The notes beneath the pieces were generated by a model. It saw only the letters and a list, made by a program, of their open reading frames with translations. It did no database searches and had not been told where the DNA came from. From contig CM050648.1 in the NCBI GenBank assembly GCA_027574665.1, forward strand, positions 36,962,200-37,026,199: a DNA stretch of 64,000 nt. Direction: 5' to 3'. The DNA is from Rhynochetos jubatus. Taxonomy: Eukaryota; Chordata; Aves; Eurypygiformes; Rhynochetidae. This document shows positions 11,201-22,874 of the stretch, one piece after another; positions within the stretch are counted from its first letter, which is position 1, and each line of letters begins with the position of its first letter. The translations under genes and the position numbers were made by a program.

Positions 11201-14200
11201 GCTCCTTGGGACAGAAAAATAATTGTAGTTATCTAACACCAGCTCTGTAGAAAGAATTATTTCATTGCAGATGTTCTCTTCCATCACCAAGTTGCATCAC
11301 CTCTGCACTGAAACTGAAGTTGCATTGATTTTCAAAATTCTTCAATCCCCCTTCCGTCTCCCATTTTTGACAAGAATTTTTAATCTCAGTCACTGACCTT
11401 ACGCGCTGTTGGTGTCCTTTCTTACCTGATCCATAGTCTGCAGTGATGAAAACTTTATATTCTGTGTCATTTATTTGAATGTTAATATTTGGAATATTTC
11501 TCCAAATCATTTATTTGCTAGCATCACAACAGAATTGTTACTTCTTTTCAGTTTAAAAATGCATACGCATTTGAGTCATTATGCATGACAGCAATGAAGC
11601 TATGTACAAATACATTCACTTCATAGATTTATGACTGGCTAGTCCAAATTGTTGAGCTGTTTTCTACTGCATTGCATTTTAACAGAAATCCAAGTAGGAT
11701 ACGCACCAATAAGAGTTAACAAGTTAGAAGTCTTTTGATGACAAAATTAACTCTCACAGAAACAAAACTTACTTCTTTTTGTTTAAAAGTAGATGAGTAA
11801 TAAGAACTATTGTCCTTTTAGTTTGTTAGTGTTTCTCATCATCTGAATAAACTGATGTTTCAAATATGAATTCCCATTCCACTATTACCAGCACCTTAAA
11901 CTGGTACATTCCAGTCAAAAGCTGGCTAGCATATGGTCATCCTCTTCAAATTTTCATTTGATAAATTAAGAAATATACTATTATAATATTAATATAAAAT
12001 AATATTACAAAATTATCTGGTTCTGGTTTTGGAAAGAGGTTGAAATCACCCCTGTCTCCCATGAGGATATTATCTCAGGAGAGCAGAAGAGCAACTGCCA
12101 GCTGAGAATTATTTTTAAAACATTGTAAAGGTATCCTGAAGTGTTCTTAAAGTAGTTTTAAATGTTCACAGAAAGCATTACATGCACAAAGGAAGGAAAT
12201 GGAAATACTGCAAGAAGACATTTTCTTTACAAGTACAGAACACAGTGTAGTTCAGATTCAGTTCACATTCAAGAAGCTTGAAAAACAGTGTATCAGAAAT
12301 GCAAATATATACAATATGTTTAAAGACAAATATAATGCAGTTGGTCTGGGTAGTAGCTAAATCAGGTAATCGACCATAATCATAGTTTATTTTATGAGAA
12401 TATAATATCATTATGAGGCTGTTGAAAGAGAATCTTATATACATCAAAATTACTGGATTAAGACGTTATGTTCTTTATATGAAATCCTGCCCTCAGACTC
12501 CAAGGCGAAGGGTAGAGTGGCAGAGTGTGGTAATGGGGTTAAGAGCCCCACAGAGCACTAGGGAAAGCCGTACTGCCAGCGAAGTTCAGAGGGGGTGCAA
12601 GGAAAGGAATCAGAGTATCATTTCAAAACGAAGTGACACAGAAGCCCCCAAACACACCCCTTATTCTTACAGGCTTCAAATCAGCCCACCCGTACGCCCA
12701 CCCTGAATGTGGGTAAAGAGTATGAGGAGACTTATAGCCTTGCATGTCCAGCTTGGACCGGAAGATAAACTTACCAATGGGTAAGTGATGATCTCCCAGC
12801 TGATTTGGAGCTTGGAGATGCAAAAGTAAGGCAGTGAGTGCCCAACTAGAATAAGATTTGCCACCATGTATTAACAGAAGACCAATACTGATCCCTGAGA
12901 GCAAGAAAAGCTATGCTCGTAGATGTGCTTGGACATTAAAGTGACCTCTAAAAGGATTAGTTCATAAGTCCTACAGAGCTTCCGTTAGATTTGTAGAGTA
13001 AGTGAAATAAAAACTCTAGCGTGACTAGGAAAATTTATGTGGAATACAATACTGGTGATGAGCTGTGGGATAAGATCAGATGTGTTTTCTCATGTGGCCT
13101 GCTGAACAATAAGACCAGGGACCATTTTGGATATAGTCCAAGGAGCGTGCCAAGGAGAGCAAAAAAGATATGAGCTGAAGGAACATTAGGAAATGAGTGA
13201 TTACAGTAAAATCAGATAGAAGACGTGTGCAAAATGCATGCTGCAAGAAGAGGTGATGTGCTTTTAAGAAGTGGACTGGAACAGGGGTTTGGGAAGATGT
13301 AAATTGCAGTGGTTGATCTGTTCTAATGACAAAAGTAATGTCACTTTGGATAAAATCAGAATGAAAAATTGGGCCATATAGATACAAAATACTCTAGTGG
13401 CAGACTCGGAATCAAATAGGTTTCATATACATTATGTCCAATTAACTTTTCCTAAAGCAACTGGACTGTGATTATAATTTGCAGTCTGATATTAATATAC
13501 TACCCAAAAGATTCATAAAATGCTGCCCGACATTTTGGCAAGGTGACAGCTACAGCAGTATCCCATTTAAAACATTTGCAAAACCTTTCAAAAGTGCAAT
13601 ACAGGTGAAAAAAAAATTACTTGTTACAAAGACATTGCAGGCATGCTGTATTTTCTATCAGCACTTTTCTTATGTTTACCTGAACTTTATTCTACTCCTG
13701 GATTACCTAGGGGAGCTTTTCAGTTGTAAAAATTTCAAGGTTGGATCCTGGAAAGAACTATTTTCCTGTTCTGTATAAGACTAGGCCTCAAGAATTCCAG
13801 ACATCAAGTGTTTATCAGGTGAAAGAAGAGCTTTTCCAGATAAACGTGTTACTTCCCACCACCAGTTGGAAAATGCATTCCGTGTTCCAGTTCAGAATTT
13901 CTACTAAGTGGGCTTACTAGAAAGCTGTAATGTGCTGGGGGAAGGAGAGGGTAGTAAATATCTCTGGTATACACATTTCTCCTTATACAAAAAGTGTAGA
14001 ATAGTACAGCTTAATGCATTACAAAGAGGTTTGTGATCCTTCCACACATCCCAAAGTTTTCGTTTATAAGTTAATATGGAATGAATGTGGATACAACTAT
14101 GTAGGCTTGGCAAAGATACAGTTTGCTTGGATTAGCCTGGATTACGTGTTCAGTTTGCGTGGCTTAGCCTTGTTTTACCCAATTCTGCAGTGCAGACACA

Positions 14201-16704
14201 CATTATTACTTGCAATAGACGTATGACAAAAAAAAATAAAACACCTTTAGAGTATCAATTAGAGAAAGCCTAAAAATCCAAGAGTTTTTCAGGCAATACC
14301 TTTAATGATAACCAACCTTTTTGTCTATGCATGAGGACATTGATATGCTCCTTCCACAGAGCGTGGCAGAAACTAGACAGTAGGTAGGAAAGTGTTTGGC
14401 TTTCGTGGGTGTAATTATCCCTGGATAAAAAATGCCCTCTGCCCTACAGCTCACTCTTCTCTCTCCTCCAGCTGGCAATGCACATGAACTTTCAGTGTCA
14501 CAGTAAACAGCTATACCAACAATTTGTCATCGTTTTCTATTCCAAATGAGTACTTTGTTTTGTAACCTTTATCTATGTAGATGCTATTATGCATATGTTA
14601 ATATTTAACTGTTCTATGTAATTAGCAAGTCCTTATGGCTCTCCTTTGCATAATATGGTCATTGTATTCACTCTTTTTTTTTAAAGTGATGGCAGAAATG
14701 AACAGTAGTTCTCATTGTTCTGTGATCTCATCAGCTCACACAAACTAATTTAGGTCAGGCTGCACCAGGTTTGGATGCTCTTCCAAAATACATAAAGGGA
14801 CTTTAGTAGATTGAATTAGTGATTCGCAACTTGACAGTTAATCTGGTGCAATTTAATGCCAAATGAGCTAGAAGGGACTGGATTGCTGCAGGAAGTATTT
14901 GTGAAGTAAAGACTGGATTCCAGTTCCTGACCAAATTCAACTTCCTTCTTCAGAAGGGTTTTATCCAAGTATCATCATTACCATTAACATATATCATAAA
15001 TTTTTCCACTTACTCATGTATCAAGAATACTTGTGTACAAAGATGCTATTTGAGATGAATAAGGGTAGCAGAATTTGTTCCAAAGATTTATTGGGAACTC
15101 CCTTTTAATCATGTAAACGGATAGCGGCTGTTGGGTGCACTGAACTCTCCAAAGGGCTTCACCTCACCCTCTATTGCAGATTCAAGTACTGAACAAGAAC
15201 CCTTTACATCTTCTCTCTGCATGTGAAAATCAATCCCAGAAATTAAAAACAAAGTGAGGAGAAACAAGTAGGAGACCCACCTTTTCCCCAAATCCTCAAT
15301 TCCTCTATATATTCCTATAATGACACAAATTCTCCAGTCCACTTCAGAAAGTTTTCCAAATGGACCTTTTACGTTTGCTGGTTTCCTGCCTTTGTGTCAC
15401 CTTGCAGTTTTTTTACCAATTGTTCAAAACAGGCTTTTAAAACCAGTTTTGATTTTTTGTGGGCGAGGAGTACTGCAAAATTGTAATTGATATATTGAAT
15501 GAACATAACAACAAGGAACCAGTACATTTATAATGGAATTGCAGTCCATCTATAAGATGTGCAGCACTATAGTTTGGGTAAACAATATTGAGGAGTGGTT
15601 AAAAAAATGTGACTGCTATTATGGTAGGAATCTGAGGAGTATGGCAGAGAATACAGTATAAACTTATCAGCAAAACGACGACTAGCATATGAAATTCGGT
15701 GGAAGATTATTCATAAATTGTCAGAACTGGGAGGGTGAACTGTAAGACAAATGAAAAAAAAGATTCCTTAAATCAAGTGGGATCAAAGTTATTAGCACAA
15801 TTCTACTAAATGGTTTCAGTGTGTCATTTGTGAAATTTTTTCAGTAGGTAATATGGACAAAAATCCTACATCTAATCTTTAACTTCATTGGGCATTTATA
15901 TAACTTTTTTAATCTGTATATAGGTTAATTTAAAAAGCTTTAAAATCTTTTGAAATAAGTTTTCTCTATGAAAGGAAATAATATATTATTAAAAGAAATA
16001 TAAATGTACATATATTATGTATTTCAACAGAACTAATGCTTTTAGTGGCAATTAGTTTTTTGGGCTGATAATTTTGTTACCTAGCAAAACCAAACAAATG
16101 CTGCATCCAGAGAGCAAGTAATACTTAGGAAAAAAACATATATCATAGAACATAGTAAAATCCTAAACATATTTGCATATAAGAGGGGAAAACTCTAATT
16201 AAAACTTGTGATGACTAATGGAATAGATTTTCTTAGTTGGGAAAAGATTCACTGCAGAATTCAGCATGGTTAGAAACTCCCAGACAAAGAGGGGCGTGTC
16301 ACGTGCACAGCAGGAATTGCTTACCACAATTCAGTAAAAATCCACACAGACCAGAAAATTTCTTGTGTAAGTATTCCCAAAATCTAACAGGAGAGCCAGG
16401 GTCAGTCAGAGCACATAGGCAATTAGGTTAGCCTACTGGTAATAAAGCCATAGAAACTGTAAGATCAAGTAGAAGCAATATCCAGATTTTTAAATTTAGG
16501 CATCTAGAGACTGCTGAGACCTTGTTCCTGAAAGTATTTATATACATGCTTAACGTTACAGATCTTAATAGCTTCATGAGCACAGAGTCAGCAGGAGCAG
16601 AGTGGTCTGCATCTCAGGAAACATCAGACCAGTCCACACAGGCTGGTGGGACAAACGAAAAAGAAAAAAGCAAGGGCAAACGCAAAAGACAGAAAGATTT
16701 AAAT

Positions 16705-16747
16705 ATGTACATGCACACATACACACACATGTATATATACATACATA
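16705..16747. repeat. AC/AT-rich microsatellite, left of a CR1
   Basis: Alternating purine-pyrimidine sequence made of ACATACACACACATG and TATATATACATACATA units, directly abutting a CR1 3' end. It is roughly the reverse complement of the TG/TA-rich stretch on the other side of that CR1 (16903-16932). Confidence 0.7.
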
Positions 16748-16902
16748 TAGAATCGTAGAACCATAGAGTAGTTTGGGCTGGAAGGGACCTTCAGGATCAT
16801 CTAGTTCCAACCCCCCTGCCATGGGCAGGGACACCCTCCACTAGACCAGGTTGCTCAAAGCCTCATCCAGCCTGGCCTCGAACACTGCCAGGGATGGGGC
16901 AT
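16748..16902 (-). mobile_element. CR1 LINE 3' fragment, young-looking
   Basis: Starts TAGAATCGTAGAACCATAGAG, then GGAAGGGACCTTCAGG, the CCATGGGCAGGGACACCCTCC block and GGTTGCTCAAAG. It is 5'-truncated after about 155 bp. It is close to the subfamily seen at 25,843, 31,571 and 41,252. Confidence 0.93.
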
Positions 16903-16932
16903 ATGTATGTGTGTATATATGTATGTGTACAT
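16903..16932. repeat. TG/TA microsatellite, right of a CR1
   Basis: TATGTATGTGTGTATATATG followed by TATGTGTACATA lies directly at the truncated 5' end of the CR1. Together with the left tract it makes an imperfect inverted repeat around the element. Confidence 0.7.
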
Positions 16933-17679
16933 AAAGCCCAAAGAACATGGTTACATGTCTGGTTGTAAGTGCCTTGGAAAAATAACACCAAAGCACAGTT
17001 TGGTTGAAAAGTCTCCATATTCCACAGGCTAGGCCAGCTATTATTAATGTTTACTGTAGAAGGCAGAATACCCTTTCCAGTTCCTTTTGGTCCCAGCACA
17101 GGTAGACTTCCCATACTTTTGTTTTAATCTACATTTTTCTGGATGTAGATCTTATGTACTGCCCAATTTATTAAAAATCCTGGTAGGTAAGATAGCAAGA
17201 ATCTTCCCCAAAGCAGTTGCAGACAATAATTTTTATTTCTGTAATGCACAGAGTTGTGTAGCAAAATGCTTATGATCAGATAACTTTTTGGAGCAAGCAG
17301 AAATGGTTTAATGTATTTCAAAAAGGCCATTCTTATTTATAGCAGCTGAAAGTGGTTATCTTCGTGCTTAACTTTTATTTTGCGTAACTTTACATTAACA
17401 TGAAATAAAACAAAATATAACTTCGCTCAAGTCTGAAACAGAAATTTTATGGTAATGGTTGCTTTTGAAGTAGTTTTATGTTTGTTCTACGTGACCAGAT
17501 ACTATCAGTTCCAAAATGTGACTTTGAACATTCAAAGTAAAGAAAAAGCTTTTTCCTGTTGATGCCAGCAGATATACAAAACCACAAATGATAGAAAATG
17601 AACATTGCCTGGGTTTCATTATCAGACTGTGGGGCAGGGCAAGCTCAGATTCATATTAGAATGTAATAAAAATATTGAA
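16933..17679. other. intergenic, nothing recognised
   Basis: Unique-looking AT-rich sequence. Only short chance-length open frames are present. Confidence 0.5.
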
Positions 17680-17885
17680 AATTAGGGCTAGAAAGGTTTT
17701 CAAGAAGTCCTTTATGCCATTCTTTGGCCAAAAGGCAAAATCAGCTACATCTGGATCACTTGTGATGTATGCTTGTCAGATATATTCCTTAAGACCTGCA
17801 GTGTGAGAGACTGCACACCTTTCCTATTTCAACTCATTATGATAGAAAGCAGTTCCTCATTTTCACTTGTTTTTGCTATTTGAGA
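17680..17885 (-). mobile_element. ancient CR1/L3-like LINE fragment
   Basis: The order of diverged words (TAGGGCTAGAAAGG, CCATTCTTTGGCCAAAAGGC, ATCAGCTACATCTGGAT, then a CTATTTCAACTC and GAAAGCAGTTCCTC end) follows the reverse complement of an old amniote CR1 3' region as I remember it. Divergence is high, so the limits are approximate. Confidence 0.6.
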
Positions 17886-19099
17886 TCTCTCACACAGGAG
17901 ACATGAAGGGGAAAAAAAATCCCAATCCTCTTTGCAGTAGCATTCAATATACATGAAACTCAGTGCAAGTTTAAAAAACTAAAAAGGATTTGTTTATTTT
18001 CTGGTCAATAGAAAAGATGTTGAAAAAGGTTTTACAGAAAAAGCATACTTAGAGTAAACCAACATTTTGTTTTAAAGCACAGTTTTCTATGGAATTTTCA
18101 GACAGCTAAGAAAACGATGCTCTTTCCTTCTAGGAAAGCACATTTATTCTTTGCTTTTTCTCTCTCTAATGATTCCTGGCTCTCTAGATCTCATTGAATC
18201 ATTGTGCTGTCACTAGTTGCTACACTGCAGGGATGAAAGTATGCATTCTTTATCATCACTATCTCTGTATTCTGTTATTAATTTTTCAATAGGTAACCAA
18301 GATCGTTCCAAAAAGGGAGGAAGCAGTCTTGCAGTCCTCACGGGGAGGCTATATTTTAGCCAGATTTCCATCTCTGCATTCCCCTGAGGAACCACTTTCC
18401 CTATTTTTACTGGTGGCGAAGAAAACTAAGGATTAAAATATTTCTCTTTTTTGTATTTATATGCATACCTTATCTTCTTTTAAAGCTCTACTTTAGGCTT
18501 CTGTTCCCCATCTCACATCCAGCCTCTAAAAGTTGGAAGATGAGCTAAAACCCTTTACTGGGTATGCTCTTGGATGGAAACCTTTTGTTATAGCAAAGAA
18601 GTTCTGACTTCTTAGTCAAAAAGTCATGTTTTATTCATGGTTAAAGTAACTACTGTAGGCAACTGTTGGATGGCACCTGTAGTTAGCAGTCTGGGTCATA
18701 TTTTTCCTCCTACTTTTGCTCTTTGTTATGCTTTTTCTCGGTCCCTTTGCTACAGAAAATGAAATCTCTTAACTCCCATGCAGGTGACCAGGGCTGTTTG
18801 AGAAGGACTGAAAATGTGTTAGTAGTTTCAAAATGGCGCTCACCTTTCTACTGTACTCTGGATAAAACTATTTGACAACAAAAGTGATGAAGCATTCGAT
18901 CTTATATCTTTTTTTTGCCTTTCATTTGACACTCTAATGAAATTGCTGACACATCCACCACACATTTGAAGTCAATAGTAATAATTGGGTAAGTGGTATG
19001 TAATCATCTTCTTGGCATATAATGAACCCTAAATATGTGTCTCCGTTATCTCTGAGATCCATAAAAGGGTGAAGATGCCAAGTACTTACGATAATTCCG
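17886..19099. other. intergenic, nothing recognised
   Basis: AT-rich unique-looking sequence with no exon-like or repeat-like pattern that I can name. Confidence 0.5.
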
Positions 19100-19814
19100 A
19101 GTTAAAGACTAGGGCTTTCTGGAGCACACGGACTTCATCCACACTGCTGAGTAGATGCAGGTGCAGCTTGGCATACCACTTACCTTGCATCTCTTCACAC
19201 CTGCACAGAGGCTTCTACACCTGGTGAAACATAAAGCAGTAGACACAGCTTCAAGTAGCCACACCTACCAGCTGCAGTTCAGCTGTAACTGCTCCCTGCT
19301 GTTGCCACTCTTGCTCCTCCTGGCCAAGCGTCTATGCCATCTGGAGTGTATCCACCTTTCCCTAACTCCCACCATTGCATAACATGAGCCATTCCTATGC
19401 AGATAGTCAACTATCTGCAAGAACTGGTGTTTGAAAACTGGCAGTGCATAGAAGAGACACTTCTATCTGTACATCAAGTCTCCGGCCACTGGACCATTTG
19501 ACACCATTCTAGCCAGGCTCCCAATCACAAAGGGGAAGTCTGAGTCCATAAGATCAATGCCCGTTGTTGAAGACACATGGTTCAGCACTCCTGGCATGAC
19601 CAGGAAGCCTGTCCAGAATTTTCAGAGGCAAACAGCCATATTTGAGAATGTGGCTTACCACACCTAGCACCTTCAAGAAGCCTATGGAGCCCACAGGCCT
19701 TAGCTTGTACTCATCAGCTGGCAAGCAGTCTGGGGTCAGCATGCCTGGAAGGAACATGCTGGTGGCTGAGGCCTTCATCTAGTGGCAATGGATTCCACAG
19801 CCAGATTAATTTAG
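19100..19814. other. unclassified segment with coding-like minus-strand frame
   Basis: The segment is richer in G and C than its surroundings. The minus strand holds a 74-codon open frame (19,554-19,778) whose residues look protein-like, for example FLPGMLTPDCLPADEYKL and VGSIGFLKVLGVVSHILK, followed by a decayed frame to about 19,400. I do not recognise the protein. It abuts an old CR1. It could be a decayed retrocopy of a gene, part of an unnamed repeat, or chance. I assign no function. Confidence 0.3.
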
Positions 19815-20650
19815 GTCAGAGGGGATATGAAAGCCACGCTAACTTCAAAGTTAGATCAGATTGCTTAGGGCGTTTTCCAGCCGAGTGTTGAAAATCTCCA
19901 AGGATGAGGATGGATTTCACAGTGGCAAACTGTGCCAGTGCTGAAGGTGACGAATATTCTTTCTCTTAACACTGATCATGCTGCATTTCCCGTATTTTAT
20001 CTTGTGACCATCACATCTCATGCTTCAGCTCTGTACTTCTCAGAAGAATCTGACTTTGTTTCCGCAACCTCCTTCTCCTGTCTGAGCAAGCTCAGGTCCT
20101 TCAAACTCACCTTCTGTGCCATGTGCTCCAGCCCTGTCTTCCCTCTGCTGCACTCTGTACAGTGTGTAGACATTTCCTGTACTGGTATGGTGGGATGGTT
20201 TGAAACTGGACAGAGTACTCCAGCTGTGGTCTGCTGAGTGCCAAGTAGATGGGATTGCTCACTTGATCTGCTGTTTACACTCTAAAAGAGCCCAGTATGT
20301 GGTTAGCTTTCATTGCAATGGCTGACTCGTGACCAGCTTCATCACTACAGTCCCCGGGCCCCTGGCTCCAGAGCAGTCACCGGGACAATTAGTTACCTCA
20401 GCCTGCACTACTGCTCCACACAAAGGACTTTGTGTTTCCCATTGTTGGAATCTATGAGGGTGCCATGGGACTGTTCCTCCTGTTTATCGAGGCCTCTCAC
20501 AACGGTACCCCATCCGCCAGTGCATCCAGCAGTCCCCACATTTTGGTGCCATCGACAGCTGTGCTGTGAAGGTACACGCCATCCTGTTGGTCAGCCCATC
20601 CATGGTTGTGTCAGACAGCATGGCTCCAGTGGCCCTAAGTGGGCAAGGAG
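19815..20650 (-). mobile_element. old, long CR1 LINE fragment
   Basis: Diverged, but block order follows the reverse complement of CR1: TTGCTTAGGGCGTTTTCCAG and AAAATCTCCAAGGATG near the 3' end, then CAGAGTACTCCAGCTGTGGT, GGTTAGCTTTCATTGCAATG and CTGCTCCACACAAAGGACTT, ending near GTCAGACAGCATGGCTCCAG. It includes decayed coding sequence of the pol C-terminus. Open frames here on either strand are remnants, not genes. Limits are approximate. Confidence 0.75.
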
Positions 20651-22307
20651 AGGTGTGAGGGTGGTGGCTTCTCCAAAAGGAAGAACACCATGATAGCATG
20701 ATGGTCAGGCATGAGAGGAAACCTAATAAGCTCCTAGAAACATTTTTAGACTTGTTCTGATGTCCCACATCTCTTGCCCTCATGTTCCTTACAGAGGTCC
20801 TCTGGCAGTCAGTGGCTCTGTGGGCAATCACTGTGCTATGGCAGGCCCATACCTTCAGTGACTGTGACGGTGGGTTTGCTCCAGGATGATCTCCAGTACC
20901 CACTGCTTGCACAACCTGAATTTCACAATCCTGGGCCTGATGATTGGTGTGTCTGGAGCTGAAGTCTTCTTTTCTCCACTTGTTCCTGGAAAAGTAAAGT
21001 TATGAAGACTACACGTCCTTTCTTATTTCTGGGAATGCACAGTATTCTGTACTGCTGCATGTACCAGCTGCTTAAGAAACTACTGTTCTAGTTTTGCAGC
21101 TGTTATAAGCGTGCCTGGGGTGGGCTTATTTCTTGGAAAATGTGTCTTGCATGAAAACCTTAAGGTTGGAATTTAAAGTATAGGTTTTCAAAGCTTTCTT
21201 TGAAGACTTCGATCACTTAACTACCACATGAAGTCAGGCAGAGTTTGAAAACACCAAGGTATTTAAAATTCAAAACAAAGCAAAACATTTTACAAAAGGG
21301 TTTTCATTAGGTTTAGGTTTGACAGAGCCAACACTCATCCTGCTCTGATTCTGTCCCATTGTTGACCTGACCTGTGTAAGGTGGCAGTTTGCTTCATGAA
21401 AGATTTGTAGAAGGCTTGGAATGAAGTTTGGAAGTATACAGAAAGAAAAGTTAGGGCTGATTTTTTACACAGTACACCATTCTCTATAGACCTGTCCTTT
21501 ATAGAAATCAGTGCAATAATGGCTTATCGAGGCTTATTCTAGAAAAGTCTTATTTTGGAGGAGAGGATGAGTTTCTGTGAGTGCTTGATAGCAGGCTTCA
21601 TTATTTGGATTTATTCTTCTGTTGCACTGCTTTATTTTTTTAATGGTTTAATTACATTAGTTTTAAAAAATTTCTTCCTGTTACCAATTGAATTTTGAGG
21701 TCTCTAGGAGCTGATAAGCCTTATTATGTCATGTTCAGTGTTTCACCAAGATGGAACTGTCTGCTTCAGTGAACACCAGGGGATCTTGGTGAAATCAGTG
21801 GAAATTCTTGTTTTCGGTACTACTGAATGTCTGGGCATAATGAGCATGCGTAGCTGTCATGTAAGTCTTGTGGAGTCTATAAAATTGCTCCAGAAAAGAG
21901 TATCACCTATAATGAAACTGCAGAAGCATTATTTTGTTCTACTGCTATATATATTTTTTAGAAAAGGAAACTTCCAAATGACAACAGGTTTTGCTTAAGT
22001 ACAAAATATAAATCTTCTTCATCTTCTCAATGTCACAGATGGAACAAAATATTAGATATCAAAGAAAATGCTACCTCCTGTCTGGCAAAAAGGCACTTAC
22101 AGTAAGGGCATTCAAAATGGTTTTTACGTTATACATAGCAGAACACAGATGCAAGACATGATATTGACAGTGCCTCATTTTCCAAGAAAAACCTTATAGA
22201 AATAGTTGTAGTTTGGTTTTATATTCATGCTACGTAAAGCCTTTCCTCAGAAGCTTTTTTGCTACAGACCTAAACATGAAGGCTTACAGTAAAATACTAT
22301 GGACTCC
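20651..22307. other. intergenic, nothing firmly recognised
   Basis: The first 300 bp (to ~20,960) keep the higher GC of the neighbouring CR1 and may be more of the same insertion or of the element it landed in. The rest is AT-rich and unique-looking. Confidence 0.45.
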
Positions 22308-22874
22308 TGTTGTGGTTTCACCCCAGCTGGCAACTAAGCATCACAAAGCCACTCGCTCACTCCCCCCTCCCCGGTGGGATGGGGGAGAGGCTCAGAAGAG
22401 TAAAAGTGAGAAAACTCATGGGTTGAGATAAAGACAGTTTTATAGGCAAAACAAAACAAGGAATTCATTCACCACTTACCATCAGCAGGCAGGCATTCAG
22501 CCATCTCCAGGAAAGCAGGGCTCCATCATGTTATTGGGGAAGACAAACACCATCACTCCGAACATCCCTCCCTTTCCTCTTTCTTCCCCCAGCTTTATAT
22601 GCTGACCATGACATCACATGGTATGGAATATCCCTTTGGTCAGTTGGGGTCAGCTGTCCTGGCAGAGTCACATCCCAGCTTCTTGTGCACCCGCAGCCTA
22701 CTCACTGGTGGGGTGGTGTGAGAAGCAGAAAAGGCCTTGACCCTGTAAGCACTGCTCAGCAGGAACTAAAATAGCCTCGTGTTATCCACACTGTTGCCAG
22801 CACAAATCCAAAACACAGCCCCATACCAGCTACTGTGAAGACAATCAACTCTAGCTCCAACCAAAACCAGCACA
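22308..22874 (-). mobile_element. solo LTR of an avian endogenous retrovirus (ERVL-like)
   Basis: A 567 bp unit bounded by TG and CA is flanked by ACTCC (22,303-22,307) and GCTCC (22,875-22,879), which fits a 5 bp target duplication with one change. It matches from memory a common bird LTR containing the CCTCCCCGGTGGGATGGGGG block. Read on the minus strand it has a CRE-like TGATGTCA and a TATAAA (22,594-22,599) in promoter order, so I orient it minus. No internal retroviral sequence or second LTR adjoins it, so recombination between LTRs has probably removed the provirus. ERVL assignment is from memory. Confidence 0.82.

Larger units (their letters stand above)
3153..16704. other. 13.5 kb intergenic, mostly unique AT-rich sequence
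   Basis: I see no exon, RNA gene or clear CR1 copy in this stretch. It holds the duplicated segment at 3701-3820 and 5123-5268, an A-rich low-complexity patch at about 4206-4290, a poly-A run near 7683, an AT-only patch near 11,960-12,010, and short open frames of chance length. The quiet, repeat-poor part around 8430-9060 is rich in ATTA/TAAT motifs and could hold conserved enhancers, but this cannot be judged from one sequence. Confidence 0.5.

Noticed and set aside
20313..20912. Open frames of 126 and 142 codons
   Set aside because: They overlap a diverged CR1 copy and its flank. No intact gene is visible.
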